Positions 1-4,863 of a DNA stretch of 5,319 bases are shown here, piece after piece. The stretch comes from Candidatus Acidiferrales bacterium (GTDB lineage: Bacteria > Acidobacteriota > Terriglobia > Acidiferrales > UBA7541), in assembly GCA_955651735.1 (NCBI GenBank), contig CATPAM010000324.1, positions 1 to 5,319 on the forward strand, written 5' to 3'. The position numbers and the translations under genes are program-made. The stretch's first letter is position 1; each line of letters begins with the position of its first letter. The notes below the pieces were generated by a model. The model saw only the letters and a list, made by a program, of their open reading frames with translations. It made no database searches and was not told the origin of the DNA.

Positions 1-1598
1 AGAAAAGATCTTTTCATCTCTGGCAATGCAATAGCGTTGATCATGGCAATCCAATCGCGTTTGAACTCGAAAATCCAACGTTGCAATACCGGAGCCGGAT
101 AGATCGGTTGTCTGATCCACCGAAGTACTGCTGGTGACACTCGCGACCACGCTACCGAGGAAATTGCCGGCAAGAAGACAGTTTCCCAATGGGTGCGCCA
201 CGCCTCCAAAGAAGGAAGGAGAGCGCGAATCGATGTCCGACGAGAGTCGCGGGCAACCCGGTTCATGGTCTCGCGGGTGAGTGCGCGGCTCTCCGAGGGG
301 GACATTTGGTTACCCTTTGCCGCTGATGACGGTTCGTTCTCACCTCGCGGGCGCATCAGATGAAGCAGAGGAATCGGTGAAACTGCCGCCAGGTTCCGCT
401 TCATTTCAGCAATGAGTTGAGCCCCAGAGTCTGAAGGGCATATGATCGATTCCAAACAGAGCTCACTTTCGTTCTGTTTTGCCTCTAGCACTGGCAGAGC
501 TGGAATCGATTCATTCAAGGAGACAGATACGTTCAGGTTCTCCCCCGAAGCCGAAATTTCTCCACATTCCGGAACGGTTGTATCAGAACTGTTCTCTTCG
601 GTGAACGCAGGCTCCTCGACAGCAAATGCCGCTAGTGCGGGAGGCCATGTAGTATGAGGTGGTTCACGCAAACTTGCTTCTTCTGTCGTGAATGGGCGCA
701 CCAACTCCTTTGCGAAAATCGATTGCATGACACTGAGATTACTGTTTATGTGATTACTGAAATTAGAGCGCGTTGTGAACGCACGGGATTCGTCCAACAA
801 AAAGTCCCGTGCGACTTCTTCGACCATCCGCGCCGGCACCGGATTGAACCGCTCCACATATGCGTTAATGAGCGCGTGCTCGCAGAGAAGATTTATCACG
901 CGGGGGATCCCGCATGAATAAAAGTGCACCGCTTCTATCGCGTCGGACGCGAAGATCGGGTCTCCCGTGGCGCCTCCGATGCGTAGCCGCTCTGTGATGT
1001 AACCGCGGGACTCCTCAAGGGTGAGTGGCGCGGTGTTGCATCGGAGCGTAATTCGCTGCCGGAGTTGTCGCAGTTCAGGGCGTTTGAGCTTATCTTCGAG
1101 CTCCGGCTGGCCCACAAGCACAATTTGCAGTAGTTTTTCGGAGGCAGTCTCCAAATTTAATAGGAGTCGAATCTCCTCCAATAACTCGGGCGACAAGCCT
1201 TGCGCTTCGTCCACGATCAGTACGGGGCTCTGGCCTGCGCGAAAGCGTTCGATCAACCACTTATTTAGCCGCAGGAGCATGTTGCTCTCTAGCCGAAAAT
1301 CAATCGGGATGCCAAAATCGGTGAGTATGAAATCAAACAAGTGGTTGACGCTCAGGTGGGAATTGAAGACAAACGCTGTCGGCATTTTCCGATGGCGGAG
1401 CCAATCGAGAAGGTAGTTGGTCAGGGTTGTCTTACCCGTTCCGACCTCGCCAGTGAGCAGGATAAAGCCCTTGCGGGTCTGAATTCCGTAGGTTAGCTGA
1501 TCCATCGCTTCCCGAGTCTGTGGAGTCAGGTACAGGAATCGAGGGTCCGGATTAACATTGAAAGGATTTTCGCGCAGTCCAAAGAAGGTTTTATACAT
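1..1598 (-). CDS. ExeA-type AAA+ ATPase with long variable tail (3' end beyond window)
   Basis: The frame is open from ATG at 1598 to the left edge, giving 532 codons with no stop. The N-terminus (MYKTFFGLRENPFNVNPDPR) is the classic opening of ExeA/GspA-like ATPases, which supports this start; an ATG at 1612 is out of frame. Seen motifs: Walker A GEVGTGKTT at residues 50-58, Walker B VLIVDEAQ at 126-133, a sensor-like LVGQPEL at 161-167, and the family's LRQLRQRI-TLRC-TAPL stretch at 177-192. The ATPase core ends near VEEVARDF at 259-266. From about 302 to 446 follows a Ser/Pro/Glu-rich, probably disordered tail that is duplicated in the divergent ORF, then a Trp-rich end with LRWIRQPI. Family members hydrolyse ATP and act with secretion, pilus or polysaccharide export machinery, or, as TniB/IstB relatives, with transposition; nothing here chooses between these. 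No good Shine-Dalgarno sequence is seen. The family call is firm, the biological role is not. Confidence 0.9.
   Translation of the reverse strand, partial: MYKTFFGLRENPFNVNPDPRFLYLTPQTREAMDQLTYGIQTRKGFILLTGEVGTGKTTLTNYLLDWLRHRKMPTAFVFNSHLSVNHLFDFILTDFGIPIDFRLESNMLLRLNKWLIERFRAGQSPVLIVDEAQGLSPELLEEIRLLLNLETASEKLLQIVLVGQPELEDKLKRPELRQLRQRITLRCNTAPLTLEESRGYITERLRIGGATGDPIFASDAIEAVHFYSCGIPRVINLLCEHALINAYVERFNPVPARMVEEVARDFLLDESRAFTTRSNFSNHINSNLSVMQSIFAKELVRPFTTEEASLREPPHTTWPPALAAFAVEEPAFTEENSSDTTVPECGEISASGENLNVSVSLNESIPALPVLEAKQNESELCLESIICPSDSGAQLIAEMKRNLAAVSPIPLLHLMRPRGENEPSSAAKGNQMSPSESRALTRETMNRVARDSRRTSIRALLPSLEAWRTHWETVFLPAISSVAWSRVSPAVLRWIRQPIYPAPVLQRWIFEFKRDWIAMINAIALPEMKRSF
261..695 (-). 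repeat. Inverted repeat, copy 1 (encodes ATPase tail)
   Basis: This 435-base segment inside the ATPase gene (codons 302-446) matches the reverse complement of 2019-2453 with no gap. By hand count about 62 bases differ (about 86% identity), and 36 of 145 residues differ. Two perfect 26-base blocks lie at 538-563 and 300-325. Shared protein landmarks include ASLREPP, VPECGEISASGENLNVSVSL, EAKQNE and AAKGNQMS. Weaker similarity continues for a few codons past the 261 end, and the LRWIRQPI motif at 102-125 also has a counterpart in the other copy. Confidence 0.95.
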
Positions 1599-1772
1599 GG
1601 TTTCTCGGTCATGGCTCCAGGCGCTGGATTGGTCTCACTCTTGGATATGCATACTGGAGCCTGAGGAAAGGAGCGTCTGTTCAGTTTTGCACACATGCCC
1701 CTTAGCTAATACTAGGAATGCTAGAAATGGCGTACTAGTGACATCACAAGCACACCGCCATAGATTGAGGGG
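1599..1772. promoter_or_regulatory. Divergent intergenic control region
   Basis: These 174 bases lie between two outward-facing genes and must carry the promoters of both unless one is silent. Seen: a perfect 8-base palindrome TTAGCTAA (1702-1709); three CTAG tetranucleotides within 27 bases (1712, 1721, 1735), two of them within the direct repeat TACTAG (1710-1715 and 1733-1738); and a perfect 8-base inverted repeat, GGCTCCAG at 1613-1620 with CTGGAGCC at 1654-1661. A Shine-Dalgarno-like AAAGGAG near 1667 is followed only by a five-codon reading frame ending in TAA. I cannot name convincing -35/-10 pairs for either direction. Confidence 0.5.
1613..1661 (-). repeat. 8-base inverted repeat in the ATPase 5' leader
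   Basis: GGCTCCAG and CTGGAGCC are exact inverted copies separated by 33 bases, just upstream of the ATPase start at 1598. In a transcript of that gene they could pair into a stem with a large loop, or they could be an operator. The arms are short and chance occurrence is possible. Confidence 0.3.
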
Positions 1773-2591
1773 GTGGAAACCAACGGATCATCGCCAAAGA
1801 ATCTGCCTCCGGACATCCAAAGAGCATTGCAGAAGCATGCCGCCGTGTTGCGTCTTTCGTATGTCGAGATCGTATCGGGTATAAACCGGCTGTTGAGGCA
1901 AGGCATCCCGAAGGAAGTAATTTCCCAGGTCGTAACACAAGAAGTTGAAGCGGTAGCGAAAGACTTCAATCCTCTTACCTCTCAAGACTTCTACTCGCCG
2001 ATTGCGACTCAGCCAGACGCATTCACGACAGAAGACGCAAGTTTGCGTGAACCACCCCATGTGACATGGCCTCCTGCACTAACGGGATTTGCTGCCGAGG
2101 AGCCTGCGCTCACGGCGGAGAACAGTTCTGTTACAACCGTTCCGGAATGCGGAGAAATTTCGGCTTCGGGGGAGAATCTGAACGTATCCGTCTCCTTGCA
2201 TGATCTGATTCCAGCTCTGCCAGGTCTAGAAGCAAAACAGAACGAAAGAGAGCTCTGTTGGGGTTCGATCGCATGCCCTTCAGACTCTGCCGCTCAACCC
2301 ATTGCGGAAATGAAGGGGAATCAGGCTGTGGTTACACCGATTCCTGCGTTCCATCTGATGCCCACGAGAGGCGGGAACGGACCGTCACCAGCGGCAAAGG
2401 GTAACCAAATGTCCACCTCGGAGAAACGCTCACTCACGCTCGACACTGTGAACCAGCTTCCCCGCCACCCTCAATGGCCACGCGCGCCTTTCGCAGCTCT
2501 TCTCCGCTGGCTACGCCAGCCTATTCATTCAAACCTTTGGCGACCAACAAAAGCGAGCCGGTTCGAAGCCCGCAGCGACCTCCATCAATAG
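1773..2591 (+). CDS. Unrecognised protein sharing the ATPase's tail
   Basis: 272 codons from GTG at 1773 to TAG ending at 2591. An in-frame TAG at 1761 fixes the earliest start. A GAGGGG abuts the GTG, too close for a normal Shine-Dalgarno spacing, so the start or the whole gene may be degraded. I do not recognise residues 1-65; they are charged and look helical (LPPDIQRALQKHAAVLRLSYVE, then GIPKEVISQ), with no Walker motifs, signal peptide or membrane segment. VEAVAKDF at about 58-65 resembles VEEVARDF at the end of the ATPase core, hinting at an ATPase gene that lost its core. Residues 83-227 align without gaps to ATPase residues 302-446. LRWLRQPI at about 244-251 matches LRWIRQPI there, but 29 codons are missing before it. 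After this motif the copies diverge and the protein stops about 22 residues later. It could be a real partner protein, a tail cassette or a decaying duplicate. Confidence 0.6.
   Translation: METNGSSPKNLPPDIQRALQKHAAVLRLSYVEIVSGINRLLRQGIPKEVISQVVTQEVEAVAKDFNPLTSQDFYSPIATQPDAFTTEDASLREPPHVTWPPALTGFAAEEPALTAENSSVTTVPECGEISASGENLNVSVSLHDLIPALPGLEAKQNERELCWGSIACPSDSAAQPIAEMKGNQAVVTPIPAFHLMPTRGGNGPSPAAKGNQMSTSEKRSLTLDTVNQLPRHPQWPRAPFAALLRWLRQPIHSNLWRPTKASRFEARSDLHQ
2019..2453 (+). repeat. Inverted repeat, copy 2 (tail of the divergent ORF)
   Basis: Reverse-oriented partner of 261-695, lying in the same codon phase within the 1773 ORF. Perfect 26-base blocks are at 2151-2176 and 2389-2414. The inner distance between copies is 1323 bases (696-2018) and contains the ATPase core, the control region and the head of this ORF. 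No insertion-sequence ends, target duplications or transposase were seen at the repeat borders. Confidence 0.95.
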
Positions 2592-2898
2592 AAAATATGA
2601 ATTCTCGCGGTCCCTTCGCCAGCTCCACAACTGACCATCGCCGCGCCTTACTTGTATCAGGCGAACAGATATCCCAACAGCTAACTGGCCCCCCTGCCCG
2701 GTAACCCGACTTACCAGGAGTTATCCGACGCTGCCAGGGCCGATTACTAACGATAAGAGGATTTACCTGCCAACCTTAGTATGTCAATAGTTTACGACCT
2801 GTCCTGAATCGCACATAAATTTCACGCCAAGTCTGCTATCCATCTATCCGTGACAACGGTACTCCACCAAGCTCAAAAGCAGGGTCTTTGAAACCGCC
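2592..2898. other. Gene-free stretch upstream of the Crp/Fnr gene
   Basis: These 307 bases hold no gene I can support. A possible -10 (TAAATT, 2816-2821) with a poor -35 (TTACGA, from 2792, 18-base spacing) could drive the following regulator with a leader of about 70 bases; this is a weak call. No hairpin followed by a T-run was found to end the preceding ORF. Confidence 0.35.
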
Positions 2899-3588
2899 AT
2901 GACTCGTCGACGCCAGAGGTCTTTTCAACCAGCAGTATTTCTAACAAAAATGGGCGCGAAAACCATAATCGTTTTGTTTCGCGAGGGGCAGGCCATCTGT
3001 TCACAGGGCGCCGCTGGCAAGGAAGTGTTCTATATCGAGAAAGGGCAAGTGAAAGTCACAATTAAGTCGAAGCGGGGCAAGGAGACGGTCCTCGCGATTC
3101 TCCAGCGTGGAAATTATCTGGGTGCGGGGTGCATGACGGGTCGAGCTATCCTCACGGCGACCGCTACGGCAATTACACCATGTACGATCCTAGTCATCGA
3201 AAAGCAGGAGATGCTGCGCGCGCTCCACAATGGCCATGAGTTCTCAGACCATTTCATCGCCTGCATGCTTGAACGGAACATCCGGATTGAAGAGGACCTA
3301 ATCGACCAACACTTATGCTCCTGTGAGGAACGTTTGGCTCGCGCACTATTGCTAATTGCCCGCTACGACAAGGTACGCAAGCCAACTGCGGTCATCCCGA
3401 AAATCAATCATGGGACACTCGGGGGATTGATTGGCTCAACCCGCAGCCGCGTCTGTTACTTTATGAATAAGTTCAAGAAGCTCGGGTACATCGAGTATGG
3501 GGAGAGGTTGCGGGTTCACAATTCTTCGCTCAGCGGCGTTTTGAAAGACTCGAGGTTCTCCGATCTGCCTGCTTCTCGACCGTGCTGA
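2899..3588 (+). CDS. Crp/Fnr-family transcriptional regulator
   Basis: 229 codons, ATG to TGA, close to the usual length of the family. Residues about 23-105 form the cyclic-nucleotide-binding-like beta-roll (FREGQAICSQG, then EVFYIEKGQVKV). Residues 125-155 form the dimerisation helix (RNIRIEEDLIDQ, then EERLARALLLIA). Residues about 165-208 form a Crp-type winged helix-turn-helix (GTLGGLIGSTRSRVCYFMNKFKKLGYIEY). It would bind DNA as a dimer in the cytoplasm. In the ligand pocket, the Glu expected after FG is Ala76 (LGAGC) and the Arg expected before AT is Leu85, so cyclic-nucleotide binding is doubtful. There is no N-terminal cysteine cluster of the Fnr iron-sulfur kind. The recognition helix lacks the Glu and second Arg of E. 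coli CRP. AGGG sits about 14 bases before the ATG, far for a ribosome site; an ATG at codon 18 is the alternative start. The ligand and target genes are unknown. Confidence 0.9.
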   Translation: MTRRRQRSFQPAVFLTKMGAKTIIVLFREGQAICSQGAAGKEVFYIEKGQVKVTIKSKRGKETVLAILQRGNYLGAGCMTGRAILTATATAITPCTILVIEKQEMLRALHNGHEFSDHFIACMLERNIRIEEDLIDQHLCSCEERLARALLLIARYDKVRKPTAVIPKINHGTLGGLIGSTRSRVCYFMNKFKKLGYIEYGERLRVHNSSLSGVLKDSRFSDLPASRPC

Positions 3589-3962
3589 ACGCCTGGGCGC
3601 AAAATCGGCCCGATGCGGCTAAGTCAGCGGCTAACTCCAAAAGACGCTGGAAGACAGCTACTTCTATCGGAAAGCGGCATACTTCCATATCACATGCGAA
3701 TGCTACGCCGTCATTCAGCGGTATGCCCTTGTGTCCCCTCTGCTGCCGGATCAAACACGTTGAGAGGCGAGCATAACTGCATTACATCGCGAGGTGTGTT
3801 ACAGAGAGCGAGCATGCGGGCTCACAGCTAAAATCACGTCTGTTTCCGGATTGTAGTTGTAGTCTGCCCTTCGCACAATCGTCCCGGACGCTGTTCCGGG
3901 AAGAAGGATCTCTCTCTGGGTCTTGCTTGTCCGCTAACCGCTAATTATTATCCACTGTGTTT
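3589..3962. other. Convergent intergenic region
   Basis: These 374 bases separate the ends of the Crp/Fnr and sigma-factor genes. I see no gene in them; the short open frames on both strands have no recognisable protein features. An 8-base direct repeat GCGGCTAA occurs at 3615-3622 and 3627-3634. A short perfect hairpin is at 3882-3901. Base composition begins to change across this interval. Confidence 0.5.
3882..3901. terminator. Hairpin between convergent genes, possible terminator
   Basis: TCCCGGA (3882-3888) and TCCGGGA (3895-3901) are exact inverted copies around a 6-base loop. It lies 62 bases past the sigma-factor stop and about 290 past the Crp/Fnr stop. There is no T-run on either side, so a factor-independent terminator is uncertain; an operator or chance is possible. 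Confidence 0.3.
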
Positions 3963-4694
3963 TCAATCCCCGCAAGCGCACTCGGCGAACGCCCCGAGCG
4001 GAATCGCCTGCTCACGCTTCTGGTATTCGACGCGCCGCGGCATTCGCACGGCCACTGCGGGACGCGCTGGCCGTTGCTTCCCAGGCTGCAACGCGAGGCT
4101 CAGCTTCTCCCGCAGCCTACGGTGCGCGCGGAAGAGCCGCAGCCGCACCGCCATCGCCGAAATCCCCACGCGCTCGGCTACTTCCTGGGTCGAGTATTGC
4201 AAAACGTCCCGCAGCAGGCACACCTGCCGCAGTTCGGGGGCGAGCTGCGTGATCGCGTCCGCCATCAGCTTCCGTATCTCCCGCCGCGCAAAGCGTTCTT
4301 CGGGATTGTCCCCGAGCGCCGCCACGTTGCTTCCAATCGTTTCCTCGCTCGCGCCGTTCGATTCTTCCAGTGAGAGGATTTTCCCGTCGCGCCGCCGGCG
4401 GATCACGTCGATCGAAGCATTCGCCGTGATGCGAGACACCCACGCGTGCAGGTTGTCCCGCGTCTCGTCCGGCGAGCCCGCGAACTGCTCCAGCCGCGAC
4501 ACCACCTTCAGGAACGCTTCCTGGCGGACGTCTTCCGCGTCGGCGGAATTGCGCGTCATCCGCAGCGCGCCCAGGTACATTCCCGACGCATATGGAACGA
4601 TCAACTTGGCCAGCGATTCGCGGTCGCCCTGCCGGGCTTGCTGCATCAGCCCCGCGCGCGTCGTGCCGTCAAAGCAAATGGATGTGCTGCACAT
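3963..4694 (-). CDS. ECF-type RNA polymerase sigma-70 factor
   Basis: 243 codons from ATG at 4694 to TGA at 3963. It would direct core RNA polymerase to a specific promoter set. Region 2 spans about residues 25-100: SLAKLIVPYASGMYLGALRMT, then the polymerase-binding DAEDVRQEAFLKV at 52-64 and the W-(V/L)-(S/T)-RI-(T/A)-N and RRRR end at 85-102. A variable linker follows. Region 4 spans about 144-198, with LAPELRQVCLLRDVLQYSTQEVAERVGIS and the DNA-binding helix MAVRLRLFRAHRRLREKL. There is no region 1.1 or 3, as expected of ECF factors. After region 4 is a basic, Pro/Arg-rich extension of about 45 residues ending CACGD, longer than a minimal ECF factor. The ATG is the first possible ATG/GTG/TTG start after an in-frame TGA, but no good Shine-Dalgarno is seen. 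No anti-sigma gene lies directly downstream; the next gene there is convergent. Confidence 0.93.
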   Translation of the reverse strand: MCSTSICFDGTTRAGLMQQARQGDRESLAKLIVPYASGMYLGALRMTRNSADAEDVRQEAFLKVVSRLEQFAGSPDETRDNLHAWVSRITANASIDVIRRRRDGKILSLEESNGASEETIGSNVAALGDNPEERFARREIRKLMADAITQLAPELRQVCLLRDVLQYSTQEVAERVGISAMAVRLRLFRAHRRLREKLSLALQPGKQRPARPAVAVRMPRRVEYQKREQAIPLGAFAECACGD

Positions 4695-4773
4695 GACGGC
4701 GGGAAGAATCGCAGTCCAAGCGCCACCGCTCCATCGCTTGTATCACACAGAAAATAAAGGGTTAGTCGCGTCC

Positions 4774-4791
4774 TGTGAGGACTATGTCACA
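4774..4791. promoter_or_regulatory. CRP-like inverted repeat upstream of the sigma gene
   Basis: TGTGA and TCACA are perfect inverted half-sites with an 8-base spacer, 80 bases upstream of the sigma-factor start. The canonical E. coli CRP site has a 6-base spacer, so this is atypical. A further TCACA half-site lies at 4743-4747. It may be an operator, but the Crp/Fnr protein in this window has a different recognition helix. Confidence 0.3.
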
Positions 4792-4794
4792 CGG

Positions 4795-4836
4795 AAAAGT
4801 GACCGCTTCTGGGACGCAACGTAGCGAAACCGGTCA
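4795..4836 (-). terminator. Possible terminator after the sugar-binding protein gene
   Basis: Read on the minus strand, TGACCG (4836-4831) pairs with CGGTCA (4805-4800) around a 25-base loop that itself contains a short CGC/GCG hairpin. CTTTT follows (4799-4795). It starts 28 bases past the stop codon. The stem is only 6 bases and the T-run is short, so this is tentative. If real, it would partly uncouple the binding-protein gene from the sigma gene. Confidence 0.35.
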
Positions 4837-4863
4837 TTCCAACTGCCCTGGACGGAAGCGCCG

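Noticed and set aside
654..917. Plus-strand frame at 654 and minus-strand frame at 1788-2060 with similar N-termini (WFTQTC-FCRE)
   Set aside because: The similarity is the antisense reading of the inverted repeat start; the sense strand carries the better-supported tail in both places.
1021..1416. 131-codon plus-strand open frame
   Set aside because: It is opposite the ATPase core with its Walker B and sensor motifs; its translation is Ser/Arg-rich with no protein-like features.
1558..1884. 108-codon plus-strand frame crossing the divergent control region
   Set aside because: It overlaps the ATPase N-terminus antisense and the divergent ORF in another frame, and its sequence is Cys/Arg/Ser-rich without any recognisable motif.
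261..2453. Insertion sequence or composite transposon bounded by the inverted repeats
   Set aside because: The repeats are coding tails, not short terminal repeats; there is no transposase between them and no target duplication was seen.
2506..2520. Perfect hairpin GCTGGC-TAC-GCCAGC
   Set aside because: It lies in coding sequence over the conserved LRWLRQ codons, has no T-run, and a 3-base loop of this size is easily explained by codon choice.
2550..2584. tRNA 3'-end look-alike (GGTTCGAAGCC followed by a TCCA end)
   Set aside because: The T-arm has a mismatch and no matching 5' acceptor strand, D-arm or anticodon arm can be found upstream; it also lies inside the 1773 ORF and just after it.
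2474..2704. 76-codon plus-strand frame overlapping the end of the divergent ORF, considered as a frameshifted continuation of its tail
   Set aside because: Its translation does not resemble the ATPase C-terminal end beyond LRWIRQPI, so a frameshift explanation is not supported.
3530..3754. 74-codon minus-strand frame in the convergent region, considered as a transposase remnant
   Set aside because: No transposase motif is visible and it overlaps the end of the Crp/Fnr gene antisense.
4249..4824. 191-codon plus-strand open frame
   Set aside because: It is antisense to the well-supported sigma factor; long opposite-strand frames are expected in GC-rich coding DNA.
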